Positions 44,264 to 54,000 of a stretch of 64,000 nt of DNA are shown here, in pieces. The translations under genes were made by a program, and so were the position numbers. The DNA is taken from NCBI RefSeq assembly GCF_026241895.1, contig NZ_JAPJIV010000012.1:105450-169449 (forward strand), in the 5' to 3' direction. The stretch's first letter is position 1; each line of letters begins with the position of its first letter. The stretch is from Pseudomonas sp. RIT-562 (lineage in GTDB: Bacteria > Pseudomonadota > Gammaproteobacteria > Pseudomonadales > Pseudomonadaceae). The notes under the pieces were generated by a model. It did not search any database, was not told where the DNA came from, and saw nothing but the letters and a program-made list of their open reading frames with translations.

Positions 44264-44782
44264 CAGTACATCATCCCTGAACCCTTCGCGGCGACTTTCC
44301 GTACTTTGACGGCAAGGCGCGAAGCGCTACTAATTTCTCGAATTAACACCTGTCTGCAATGCGCTATCGTTGATGTCGTCCATCAAAAACCGCTTCGCCA
44401 GGAATATTGGGGCTATGAATACTGGCCTTTCAATGTCGAGTGGCCAGTAACGTGGTGTATGGCAACATTTCGCATACAAAAGTTCACGAGGGAGCGGATT
44501 TTTTCTCGTTTTTGATACATGCCGCAATGATGTCTGCTGGCCATTAGTCGTGGGTTATGTCTTACAGATCGGTCTGAAACCTAGCAGGCTCAATGGTTTG
44601 CGGGGTGGGATGGATCCAATTTTTAATTTAAATTAATTTTAAAAAGGGTGAACCGGTTCACCAAATTTTCTGGAAATGGGGCATTTGGGTTGGAGGGTGG
44701 TGGGTTTGGTGTTGGGGAAGTGATGGCAATGCAGAGTAATTGCACTAAAAGGATGTTGTTTTTTAGGTGTGTTGAAGGGCTT
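44264..44782. other. AT-rich intergenic region upstream of the T6SS operon
   Basis: This 519-bp gap separates the T6SS operon from the next small gene. It includes an AT-rich tract (44616-44645) followed directly by a 16-bp palindrome at 44647-44662. The minus-strand T6SS promoter should be in the first 150 bp, but I see no clear -24/-12 or -35/-10 pair. No coding frame here looks genuine. Confidence 0.5.
44647..44662. promoter_or_regulatory. Perfect 16-bp palindrome, candidate operator
   Basis: GGTGAACCGGTTCACC is an exact dyad within an otherwise AT-rich stretch between two minus-strand genes. Palindromes of this type are recognised by LacI- or TetR-type dimers, but no such regulator lies in the window. 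Confidence 0.4.
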
Positions 44783-45061
44783 TTAGTGTCTGCCCACGCA
44801 AAGGTCGTATAGCTCGCTCAGCAGCGCGTGCAACTGGTTATTTTCGACCAGCAAGGGTGTTTCTTGTTTATAGAGCACAATGTCATTGATCGAGCCGCTG
44901 CCGCCGTAGAGCGAGACGATTGTAGACAGGGCGTATGTCGGGTCGTGGGGCAGTGCGGTTGTGCATTGTTCCAGCTGGCTTGCCCAATCAGGAAGGCCGT
45001 GATTTTTCAGTAGGTTGGCCATTTGGACGATGATGCAGAGAATTCTGTCTGTGTCTTTCAT
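44783..45061 (-). CDS. Small DUF6966-like protein, possible immunity protein
   Basis: The 92-residue protein has the pattern 'LYGGSGSINDIVLYKQ...NNQLHALLSELYDLC', which resembles the DUF6966 type of small proteins often found beside toxin genes (recall, not checked). It belongs to the group of three small minus-strand genes following the effector-like gene at 45986-47446. AGGA lies about 13 bp before the ATG. Confidence 0.6.
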   Translation of the reverse strand: MKDTDRILCIIVQMANLLKNHGLPDWASQLEQCTTALPHDPTYALSTIVSLYGGSGSINDIVLYKQETPLLVENNQLHALLSELYDLCVGRH

Positions 45062-45195
45062 TACGATGGTCCTGCGTCGTCGCGGATAGTGTTAGCCATC
45101 TATTCCTGAATGAACTTATCCGCTTCCCACTCCCGCGCACCTATTAACTCAAAATAGAAGTTTGTGTAGACGCTTTAAGTTCGGTGTAATCGCCC

Positions 45196-45543
45196 CTATT
45201 TTTCAAAAGCATCAACGCTGACGGCGCCATTGTGCAAATCGACCGAGTAGCTGAGGCCATTCCAGTTACCGGCAATTACCAACCCATTTTTGTCGCAATG
45301 GAGATTAATGTAGGGCTTGTCGACTTCCGCGCCATACGGGCTTTCTTCGATTTGCCAGAGTCGTTCGCCGTGCATCGAGAGTGCAAAGACGTTTCTATTG
45401 AAAATCACGTCGGGCGGGGGCTCGACCAGAATCAAGAGCCTGTCGTTGTTGTGAAGGACCTCTTTGACGGGGTGTGGCAGGGAAATCGGTTGACCTGCTA
45501 TCAACAGGGTTCCGGCGTCAATACGGTCCCACGGTTGGGTCAT
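45196..45543 (-). CDS. Small protein of unknown function, possible immunity protein
   Basis: The 115-residue protein ('MTQPWDRIDAGTLLIAGQPISLPHPVKEVLHNNDRLLILVEP...') is beta-rich with regularly spaced strands, as in a small beta-propeller-like or WD-type immunity fold. I chose the ATG at 45543, with AGGT upstream; a GTG three codons earlier is possible. It lies in the small-gene group next to an effector-like gene, but no family is recognised. Confidence 0.6.
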   Translation of the reverse strand: MTQPWDRIDAGTLLIAGQPISLPHPVKEVLHNNDRLLILVEPPPDVIFNRNVFALSMHGERLWQIEESPYGAEVDKPYINLHCDKNGLVIAGNWNGLSYSVDLHNGAVSVDAFEK

Positions 45544-45650
45544 CGTTTTCACCTGCGTTGTCAGTGAAGTCGCAGCAATGTTATGTGCGAGGGAGACTGT
45601 TTATGAATTGCAGTTGGATCAATGAGCTTGAATACATCTGAAATTCAGGT

Positions 45651-45977
45651 TCAATCCGGCTTCAAACTGCTGTTCTTCTCTCCCATTTGCTCCTTGAGTC
45701 GCCGCAGTGTCGGCGATTCGCCGCCGGTCAATTCGATTTTGAACTCGGCAAAGGCGTGCTCCAGTGCGGCGTACTGCTGCAAACCTTCTTCGGTGAACAG
45801 GTAGCGTCCGGGAATGTCCCGCCATTCCATCGGTGTGCGGATCTGGCCGGTTTCCGCCAGAATCAGCAACGGCTCCAGCTCCACGGCCAGTTTTGCCGCG
45901 GCTGGGTCTTGTGCTTTCAGCGCGTCGATGGCTGCGCGGAGCTTCAGTGCTTTTTCTTTCAGTTTTTCAATATTCAT
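45651..45977 (-). CDS. Small helical protein next to the effector gene, candidate immunity protein
   Basis: The 108-residue product starts 'MNIEKLKEKALKLRAAIDALKAQDPAAAKLAVELEPLL' and is predicted mostly helical. It begins 8 bp after the stop of the 486-residue effector-like gene, on the same strand. This is the position of a cognate immunity gene. The in-frame extension upstream overlaps that gene and is not used. Confidence 0.65.
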   Translation of the reverse strand: MNIEKLKEKALKLRAAIDALKAQDPAAAKLAVELEPLLILAETGQIRTPMEWRDIPGRYLFTEEGLQQYAALEHAFAEFKIELTGGESPTLRRLKEQMGEKNSSLKPD

Positions 45978-45985
45978 ACGCAGCT

Positions 45986-47446
45986 CTAGTTGGAGGTAAT
46001 GCCAATGAGTTTCGGCACTCCCCACTCGGCACGGTTAGGGGTCAGGTACTGGAATGCTTCGCCGGTGCGCTGGATCGCGCCGCTCAATTCTGTCGTAGGG
46101 GCGACTTTACTGACAAATACCTCGGTTGGCTTCAACGGCGCCATCTCGAAGATGGAATAGCGCGGGGCCTCGCTGCCCAGTGGCAGGCCGAATGAGTCGG
46201 CCAAGGTTCGTCCGGAGCTGGCCGCAGCCTGCAATTCCTCGTGGGTAGTGAAGAATGGCGAGTACGGCGACACGCCCTGGCCTTCGGGCACAATCTTGAT
46301 CAGGGGTGAGTTGATCATCCTGACCTCGGGAATCGTCGAGCCCGAAGCCACCTGGTCAAACGCCCTGGAGTAAATGGTGGTGGCGTCCGCATCCGGCGCG
46401 GCGGCTTGCAGCTTGCCCAGCAGTTTCTCGCCGTCGGTCGTGTTTAGGAAGCCTTCGATCTGCTCGTTCGACAAGCCCTTGGTCTTGAAGGTCTGGACCT
46501 TCTTGATCTGGTCCTCCACCGACACGAACTCGGGATCCTGCTTGGCGTAATACTCACGCATCGTCTCCGGCTCAGCCTTCGTCAGCGGCGTAGGCTCCTT
46601 CACCTGCAACTCAGCCTGAGCCAATAACTTCTGCTCATTACGCGCTAACCAACCCGCCAACTGCTTGTTGGATATCTCGGCCTGCAACCGCGCGCTGCGT
46701 GTTGCGATGCTTTCCATGCTGCCCACTACACCCGCTTTCATCTGGCCCCGGGTCAGGTAGGTGACGATGGCAGTGAGCAGCAGCAACACCAGCTGCTCCT
46801 GGCCGCGTGCGAGTTGTCGCGCTGCACGTTCGGTGCGTTCCTGAACGATCGAAGCTGAGCCGCCGCTGGGGTCCAGGCCTGCAGGCTTGACGCCATCATC
46901 GGCGTGCCACGCGGTGGTGATGCCTTCCTGCAAAATGGAGAGGCAGGCCGGCAAGCCCTGGTAGAAATATTCGGCAATCGCCGACAAACCCAGCCCCATC
47001 AGGATCAGGTTGCCGACTTGCAGACCGATGCCCGCACCGGCTGCGGCCCCTGGCGCGGCGCCGATCCCAAAGGCAAAGGCTCCCGCCGCGCCGCCGGCAA
47101 TGGTGCCAATCGCCACACTGCCGCCGAGGATCATCGAGACTTCCTTGACCAGTTGCAGCAGCACCGGAAGGATCTGCTCGATCTCGATCGAGGCCCACTT
47201 GCGCTTGAGGTCCATCTGGATGATCGGGTAGGAGAGCGCGAATGCGCGGTTCACCGAGTCGATGCGTTGACCGCCCATATAGCCATAGGCCTGGCTCGCG
47301 CCGTTGCCGACGCGCCGGGTGAAACCGTTCCAATTGTCGTGAGCGCTCTGCAAGCCCTCGTTGACGCCCTGGTTCAGCTCGCTGAATTTCTGCTCGAGGT
47401 TGCGTTCGACGTCGGCCCAGCTGGGCACATTCGCTAAAAGATCCAT
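45986..47446 (-). CDS. Glycine-zipper protein with toxin-like C-terminus (putative T6SS effector)
   Basis: The 486-residue protein has an N-terminal amphipathic part (1-80), a glycine-zipper membrane segment (about 104-165, 'IAGGAAGAFAFGIGAAPGAAAGAG'), a second hydrophobic helix (about 217-232), a charged linker, and a C-terminal domain from about 375. That domain has 'SPFFTTHEEL', 'APRYSIFEMAPLKPTEVFVSKVAP' and 'GEAFQYLTPNRAEWGVPKL', spaced like the strands of ART/TNT-type NAD-dependent toxins, which is an inference. I recall the N-terminal type as DUF6861. It has neither PAAR nor Rhs repeats and is divergent from vgrG. Confidence 0.6.
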   Translation of the reverse strand: MDLLANVPSWADVERNLEQKFSELNQGVNEGLQSAHDNWNGFTRRVGNGASQAYGYMGGQRIDSVNRAFALSYPIIQMDLKRKWASIEIEQILPVLLQLVKEVSMILGGSVAIGTIAGGAAGAFAFGIGAAPGAAAGAGIGLQVGNLILMGLGLSAIAEYFYQGLPACLSILQEGITTAWHADDGVKPAGLDPSGGSASIVQERTERAARQLARGQEQLVLLLLTAIVTYLTRGQMKAGVVGSMESIATRSARLQAEISNKQLAGWLARNEQKLLAQAELQVKEPTPLTKAEPETMREYYAKQDPEFVSVEDQIKKVQTFKTKGLSNEQIEGFLNTTDGEKLLGKLQAAAPDADATTIYSRAFDQVASGSTIPEVRMINSPLIKIVPEGQGVSPYSPFFTTHEELQAAASSGRTLADSFGLPLGSEAPRYSIFEMAPLKPTEVFVSKVAPTTELSGAIQRTGEAFQYLTPNRAEWGVPKLIGITSN

Positions 47447-48130
47447 TTACACATCACTGTCCTTGGTGGAAGAAGCTTCCGTGTCGCCGCATGGGTGGTG
47501 CCGGGTATTGGACTTTATGCCGAGGCTAAAGTACTGGCCATTAGCCGCACTCTAGACTGCACTGACATAATAAAATTCAATGTGGATCCCATTTTTCTTA
47601 ATCGAGTAACACTCGGCAATGATGTCAATGAGGCACCAGTGGTCTTTTTATCAGCGCATTGTTGCCGTTGATCCTTGATATATGGGGGATTTCCGACTTC
47701 CAAGCCGGCCGATATTAATTTCTTAAACTTTCACCGCTTCCCGGTTGAGCCGCGCAAATGACTGTTGCGGGTTGACAGGGTGCGGGGCGAGGGTGTTTCC
47801 TTTGCCGCTTTCGGGCGACTGTAACGCCGCTGAGAATGTGATGCCCTTCGCATTTATGTCTGGGTGATGGCACTTTCACATTGTCTTGCGGTCGCATTTA
47901 CAGCTGTCGATCCCGTCCCCGTAAATACGGTGGATTGCAACAACATGACGGGAAAAGTATGTAGGCCAATTCATACCAAGTTGCGCTGTTGAAGTCTGCA
48001 AGTTTGCGCTACGGGCGCGGGTTTATGCGATTGATGTTGTTGTAATCGGTAACGGCCTTTCAGTCAGTTTTGTTATGCGCAGTGGTCGGCGGGGGCGGTA
48101 GCGTTCCCCACTGCTCTCAAGGAGATACAC
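47447..48130. other. Divergent intergenic region before vgrG
   Basis: This 684-bp region separates the effector-like gene (minus) from vgrG (plus). No coding frame is convincing. It must hold both promoters, but no clear -24/-12 or strong -35/-10 pair is found; a strong AAGGAG site precedes vgrG. Confidence 0.5.
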
Positions 48131-49984
48131 ATGTTGATGGACCTTGCCGCAATGCTTTCCCCGCAGAATCGGCGCCTGTTCAAGTTCAAGAATCTTGCCA
48201 ACCCCGACCAGCAGCTCCTGCTCGAGTCCTTCAAAGGAACGGATGGTCTGTCACGTGCCTACAACTTCGAATTGATGCTGGTGTGCCAGGATTCGGGGGT
48301 GGAGCTCAAGTCGATGATGGGCCAGCACGTGGTGCTGGAAATCGAACTGGCCGAGGGCGGTCCGCGATACCTGGCGGGTTACCTGACGCGCTTCGCCAGC
48401 ATCGGCAGCGACGGCGGCATGGCGCGCTACACCGCGACGCTGAACCCCTGGTTCTCGATGCTGAAAAACCGCTTCGACACACGCATCTTCCAGGGCTGCA
48501 CCGTCGAAGAAGTGGTCACCCAGGTCTTCGGCTTGTGCCCCGCTTTTTCCCGCCACGAATTCCGCCTGAGCAAACCGCTCAAACGCTACACCTACATTAC
48601 TCAGTATCGGGAAACGGATTTCAATTTCGTCCAGCGCCTGCTCGAAGAAGAGGGGATGTTCTACTACTTCGAGCACACCGCCGAAACCCACACCATGATC
48701 ATCTGCGACGACTCCAGCACACTGCTGCCGTTGCCGGAGCAACCACAGATCCGCTTCCACACCGCATCGGTCACCGAGAGCGCGGACGCCATCACCCAGT
48801 GGAGTGGCAACCGCCAGTTGCAGTCCGGAAAAATCGCGGTGCAGACCTTCGATTATCGCCAGCCGACCAACCGCTTGCCGGTCGCCATGAAGAGCCTGAA
48901 CAAGCAGGGCGACGTCGACGATTTCGAGATCTACGACTTCCCCGGCCAATACACCCACGGCACCTACGACGAAGGCGAAGCGCTGCTGCGCCTGCGCGTC
49001 GAAGCGCTGGAACTCAAGGGCAAGAGCTTCCACGGTTCCAGCAACTGCCGCGCGATGAAGCCCGGCTACACCTTCGAACTGCTGCAGCATTACGACCACG
49101 ACCAGGGCTCGGCCGATGATCGCCAGTTCCTGTTGATGAGCGTCGAAAGCGAAGGCCACAACAACTACCTCAACGGCCATCAGGCCAGCTACTACAACAC
49201 CTTCTCCTGCGTGCGCAAAAAGATCGTCTTCCGCCCGCAACTCACCACCCCGCGCCCAACCATCTCCGGCCCGCAAACCGCCATCGTCGTCGGCCCGCCA
49301 GGCGAAGAAATCTTCACCGATGAACTCGGTCGCGTGAAGGTGCAGTTCCACTGGGACCGCAAGGGCGAGCACAACGACAAGAGTTCGTGCTGGGTGCGCG
49401 TCGCCCAATCCGGCGCGAGTGGCGGGTTTGGCAGCATTCTGATTCCGCGGGTTGGCGATGAAGTGGTGGTGGTGTTCCTCGACGGCAATCCTGATCGGCC
49501 GTTGATCATGGGTAGCCTGTACAACAGCAAGAACACGCCGCCGTGGTCGTTGCCGGCGAACAAGACGCAGAGCGGGTTTTTGACTCGGTCGATGAAAGGC
49601 GATGGCGGCACGGCGAACTTCTTTCGCTTTGAAGACAAGGCCGGCGCCGAGCAGGTCATCATGCACGCCGAGCGCAACATGGATACCGAGATCGAGGTCG
49701 ACGAGACCCACAGTGTCGGCAGCAATCGCACGATCACGGTGGGTGGAACGCACACCGAGACGATCAAGAAAGACACGGTGATGAATGTCCAGGAAGGCTC
49801 GCTGACGATCCAGGTCGATAACCAGTTCATTCAGGTGAGTGCCAAGGAGCACATTATTTTGCAGGTCGGGGAAAGCAGCATCACGCTGACTCCGGCCGGC
49901 ATTGAGATCAGAGGCAAGACGATCACCACTACCAGCACGGACACCACCCAAATCACCGGCTCCGAGGTTCGGATCAATGACTAG
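48131..49984 (+). CDS. vgrG: T6SS spike protein VgrG (TssI)
   Basis: The 617-residue VgrG has gp27-like (residues 20-380, 'ESFKGTDGLSRAYNFELMLVCQD', 'YTYITQYRETDFNFVQRLLEEEGMFYYFEH') and gp5-like parts ('DELGRVKVQFHWDRKGEHNDKSSCWVRVAQSGASGGFGSILIPRVGDEVVVVFLDGNPDRP'), then a beta-helix. It lacks an effector extension, so the Rhs protein downstream is its cargo. AAGGAG precedes the ATG. It starts the operon vgrG-eag-eag-rhs-immunity. Confidence 0.96.
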   Translation: MLMDLAAMLSPQNRRLFKFKNLANPDQQLLLESFKGTDGLSRAYNFELMLVCQDSGVELKSMMGQHVVLEIELAEGGPRYLAGYLTRFASIGSDGGMARYTATLNPWFSMLKNRFDTRIFQGCTVEEVVTQVFGLCPAFSRHEFRLSKPLKRYTYITQYRETDFNFVQRLLEEEGMFYYFEHTAETHTMIICDDSSTLLPLPEQPQIRFHTASVTESADAITQWSGNRQLQSGKIAVQTFDYRQPTNRLPVAMKSLNKQGDVDDFEIYDFPGQYTHGTYDEGEALLRLRVEALELKGKSFHGSSNCRAMKPGYTFELLQHYDHDQGSADDRQFLLMSVESEGHNNYLNGHQASYYNTFSCVRKKIVFRPQLTTPRPTISGPQTAIVVGPPGEEIFTDELGRVKVQFHWDRKGEHNDKSSCWVRVAQSGASGGFGSILIPRVGDEVVVVFLDGNPDRPLIMGSLYNSKNTPPWSLPANKTQSGFLTRSMKGDGGTANFFRFEDKAGAEQVIMHAERNMDTEIEVDETHSVGSNRTITVGGTHTETIKKDTVMNVQEGSLTIQVDNQFIQVSAKEHIILQVGESSITLTPAGIEIRGKTITTTSTDTTQITGSEVRIND

Positions 49985-49996
49985 GGAATCGTGCCA

Positions 49997-50578
49997 ATGA
50001 CCAGAACCAGCCTCTATGACCGAATTTCCGCCAAGCGCATTGCGCTGGAGGAAGCTGCGCGCCTTGAACAGCAGAATGCACCGATAGTCGAAGCAGAGGC
50101 CCAGGCAGAACCTGTACCTGTGGTTGCCCTGCAAGACGCGCCTAGCAGCTTCAACTTCGGCGGGTTCAATCTGGCATTTCCATCGGGTTTCAACTTCCGC
50201 GATATTCAGACAACCATCGAGCACGAAGGTGAGCCAATCATCCTGACGATCAATCGTCGCGATGTGGCGCAGGGCCAGAATCTTGAAAATCTTTTTGACG
50301 GCTCCGTGCAGTCGTTCCACAGGATTTATCCGCAGCTGCGCGTCATCCGTCAGCGCGAGTACAGCCTGGCAGGCAATGCTGCCAAGTGCGTGGATTTTCA
50401 CTTCAAGATCGGTCACGCCGAACGCCATGGGCGTCTGGTGGGCGCCATCGTTCCTGTCGTCGGGCGTGACGAAGTGCAATGGCTGAATATTTCGTGCGTG
50501 ATTGATCCGACCAAGCCTGTGCTGAGTCTATGGCTGGTTGATTTCGACAGCATGCTTGAAGGCCTCACGGCACGCTGA
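49997..50578 (+). CDS. DUF1795 (Eag-type) T6SS chaperone, copy 1
   Basis: The 193-residue protein has a disordered N-terminus (residues 1-45) then a DcrB/DUF1795 domain ('SFNFGGFNLAFPSGFNFRDIQTTIEHEGEPIILTINRRD'). Such proteins are Eag chaperones that hold the membrane helices of prePAAR effectors before loading onto VgrG. It begins 12 bp after vgrG and is followed by a second member of the family. Confidence 0.82.
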   Translation: MTRTSLYDRISAKRIALEEAARLEQQNAPIVEAEAQAEPVPVVALQDAPSSFNFGGFNLAFPSGFNFRDIQTTIEHEGEPIILTINRRDVAQGQNLENLFDGSVQSFHRIYPQLRVIRQREYSLAGNAAKCVDFHFKIGHAERHGRLVGAIVPVVGRDEVQWLNISCVIDPTKPVLSLWLVDFDSMLEGLTAR

Positions 50579-50613
50579 CACCTAATTTTTTCGATTTCAG
50601 GAATTTACATCAC

Positions 50614-51081
50614 ATGGATTATGAATTGCAGGAAGGCAGCATCGCGTTGCCGCAGGGTTTTCAGGACCGCACGGTAAACATGTTTGTGCTGGGGGCGAGC
50701 ATTCCTGCACCACTGAGTATCACCATCTCCAGGGACATGCTCCTGCCGGCCGAGGTGCTCAAGGCCTACGTAGACCGCCAGGTAAAAATGCTCGCATCGA
50801 AACTGCGTGGCTACACCCTGCTGGGCAAAAAGGCGGTGGAGCTTTCCAGCACTGCGCCGATTGAAGGCATCCAGATCGATGCGTATTACATGACCGATGG
50901 TCGGCCGTTCTATCAGCGTCAGGCGGCATTCCTGATCGAGCCGGGCCGCGCAATCATTTTCTCCACCACGGCGCAGGCTGACTTCAGCAGTGAGCAGAAT
51001 CAGAACTGGGCTGACCTGCTGGCCAGCTTCCAGCCTCGCCAGCCCGGCGCTACCAAGACCGACTCCAGCGAACAGGAGTAA
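50614..51081 (+). CDS. DUF1795 (Eag-type) T6SS chaperone, copy 2
   Basis: The 155-residue protein begins 'MDYELQEGSIALPQGFQDRTVNMFVLG', the classic DUF1795 opening, and has the family's 'GYTLLGKKAVELSSTAPIEGIQIDAYYM'. The Rhs effector starts 5 bp later. Two chaperones before one effector match prePAAR effectors with two membrane regions, where each chaperone covers one. It is only weakly similar to copy 1, so they have different clients or roles. Confidence 0.85.
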   Translation: MDYELQEGSIALPQGFQDRTVNMFVLGASIPAPLSITISRDMLLPAEVLKAYVDRQVKMLASKLRGYTLLGKKAVELSSTAPIEGIQIDAYYMTDGRPFYQRQAAFLIEPGRAIIFSTTAQADFSSEQNQNWADLLASFQPRQPGATKTDSSEQE

Positions 51082-51086
51082 CGGTC

Positions 51087-54000
51087 ATGTTCGAAGCCGC
51101 AAGGTTTGGCGATGAAATAAGCCACACCAGTGCCCTGGGCGGGTTCCTGATTGGGGCCGCGCTCGGGATTGCATTGATTGCCACGGTCGCTATCGCAACG
51201 TTCACCTGTGGGTTTGGTGTGGCGCTTTTGGCGGGTCTGGCCGCAGGCGTCGGAGGTAGCCTGCTGACCTCTTTAGGAGAGAAAATAGGCAGCAGTTTTT
51301 CCTCGCCCTCCGGGACCATCGTCATTGCGTCGGACAACGTATTTGTTAACAGTCGCAAGGCTGCCCATGTCGAAAAAAGCATTGGCGCCTGCGACAAGCA
51401 TCCAGGTCCGGTACAGGTCGCAGAGGGTTCGACCAACGTTTTCATCAACGGCACTGCAGCGGCCCGAAAGGGCGACAAGATCACCTGCGGCGCAACGATC
51501 TCCAGCGGTTCGGATAACGTATTCATCGGCGGCGGCACCCACCGCTACCTGCCGGTAGATGACGAGATTCCCGGCTGGCTGCGCACTACTGTCGATATTC
51601 TGATGGCGGTCGCTGGCGCGGCGGGCGGTATCGCACAACTGATCAAGAACGCTTCCCAGGCCTGCCTCAAATCCGGCATGTCCTGTGTGTTGAAATTCAC
51701 CGCGGGGTTCGTCGCCGGTGAAGTCGCCAGTCGCTACGTCGTAGGTCCGGCCATCGAGCGCGCAGTGGGCGGTCTGATCGGCAACCCTGTCGATGCCACC
51801 ACCGGCCGCAAGGTCATCCCTGACGAAACCGATTTCAGCCTTCCAGGCCTGATGCCCATCGACTGGTCACGCTTCTACGCCAGCGACCTGACCGTCGACA
51901 GTGTGCTCGGCAAGGGCTGGGTGTTGCCTTGGGAACAAAGCCTGCGCCGCAGTGGCAGCTTCGTTTACCTGACCGACAATCAGGGGCGCACTGTACCCTT
52001 CGTGGACGTGCAGCCGGGCGAGCGCATCTACAATCCGCACGAACAGGTCTATCTGGTCTGCACCGAAGGCGGTCACTACCTGCTGCAAACCCTCGACAAC
52101 ATCTTCTTTTACTTTGGCGAAGTGCCTGACGACAACAACCCTGTCCCGCTACAACGCATCGAAAATGCCCTCGGTCACTTCCTGCATTTCACCCGCACGG
52201 TCGACGGCACGCTGACCGACATCAGCGCCACCGGCGGCGTTCGTGTGCACCTGCATTACGACAACCCGCTGGGTCGCCTGACCGATGTCAAACGCGTCGT
52301 CGACAATCAGGCCGTCGAAACCCTGGTGCAGTATCGCTACGACGACAATGGCCAACTCATCGAGGTGATCAATCGCAACAACGATTCGGTTCGCCGCTTC
52401 AGTTACGCCGACGGTGTCATGGCCAGTCACAGCAATGCCTTGGGCCTGACCTGCAATTACCGCTGGCAGAACGTTGGCGACCAGCCCCGCGTAGTGGAGC
52501 ACTGGACCAGCGATGGCGAGCACTTCCATTTCCGCTACGACATAGATGCCCGCACCACGTGGATCACCGATGTACTCGGGCGCGAAGCTGAACTTCATTA
52601 CAACAGCGATAACCGCGTCACCTCGAGCCGCGACTTCGGTGGCGAACACTACGTTATAGAGATCGACGACACCGGCAACATGACCGGACTCACATTGCCC
52701 GATGGCAATGTCGTCAAGCTCAAGTACGACGAGTACGCTCGGCTGGTCGAAGAAACCGATCCGCTCGGGCGCAAGATCAAATACCAGCACCACCACCTGA
52801 CCACCCTGGTCACGCAGGTTGATTACCCTGACGGCAGCACCTGGAAAGCCCGCTACGACGCCAAGGGCAACCTCATCGCCGAAGTCGATGCGTTGGGCCA
52901 CAAGACCGAATACCTCAACAGCGACGACGGCCTGCCGCACACCATCATCGACGCCACACACAAATCCAAATACCTGTGGTGGAACACCCTGGCTCAGGTC
53001 GAACGCTTCCAGGATTGCTCGGGCAAAAACACCCGGTACCGCTTCGACGAACGCCATCACCTCGTCGCCGTCACCGATGCCCTGAACCAGACCACCACTC
53101 TGGAACGCAAACCCGACGGCGAAGTGCTGCGCATCCAGCACCCGGATGGCAGCGCCGAGTCCTTCACCTACAACGCCCTCGGCCAGGTGCTGACGCACAC
53201 CGACGGCAAAGGCCAGACCACGCGTCTGCTGCGCACCGCCCGCGGCCTGCCGAGCAGCCGCCAGGACGCCAAGGGCCAGCGCATTCGCTACGAATACGAC
53301 CAGGCCATCCGCCTGACCGCGCTGGTCAATGAAAACAATGCCGCTTACCAGTTTGCCTACGACGCTTCCGACCGTCTGATCGAAGAAAAACGCATCGACA
53401 ACCTGACCCGCCAGTTCAGCTACAACCTCGGCGGGCATCTGACGCGGGTGGATGAAATCGGCTACGGCGAACGGGCCGAACGCCCACAGCGCAGTACCGA
53501 ATTCGAGCGTGACCCAATCGGCCGCCTGTTGGCCAAACTTAATGCCGACGCCCGTCAGGACTACACCTACGACGACGCCGACCGCTTGCTCACCATCGAG
53601 CGCCTGCCGACCACTAACGGCAAGAAACTCGGGGTCAGCGAAGAAACACTCGAATTCTCCTACGACTTGCTGGGCCGCCTGATCAAAGAGACCACCCCCC
53701 AAGGCGCCTTGTCCTACGACTACGATCCACTGAGCAACCTGACCACCCTGACTCTGCCAACTGGCCAGCACCTGAACCACCTGTACTACGGCAGCGGCCA
53801 CCTGCACCAACTCAACCTCGACGGCCAGCTCATCAGCGACATGGAACGCGATGACCTGCACCGTGAAGTGCTGCGCACCCAGGGCACGCTTACGAGTTGC
53901 TTCGGCTACGACGCGATGGGTCGTAAAGCCTGGCAATTCGCCTCGACGTTGCCGGCAGAGAAACTCTCACAGATTCTCAATCCCGGCATCCAGCCTGAAC

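Noticed and set aside
44330..44527. A 65-codon minus-strand frame before the T6SS operon
   Set aside because: It has no ribosome binding site, and the sequence looks like non-coding promoter DNA.
47857..47880. TGGCAC motif before vgrG as a sigma-54 promoter
   Set aside because: The -24 hexamer is present, but no GC falls 10 bp after the GG, so the spacing rule fails.
47461..47897. Short open frames in the gap before vgrG
   Set aside because: They lack ribosome binding sites, coding bias and recognisable sequence.
48251..50479. A 742-codon open frame antisense to vgrG and its neighbour
   Set aside because: It is the shadow of vgrG and has no start signal or recognisable domains; vgrG is unambiguous.
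52149..53936. A 595-codon open frame antisense to rhs
   Set aside because: It is the reverse-strand shadow of YD-repeat coding sequence, and similar shadows recur in the other Rhs copies.
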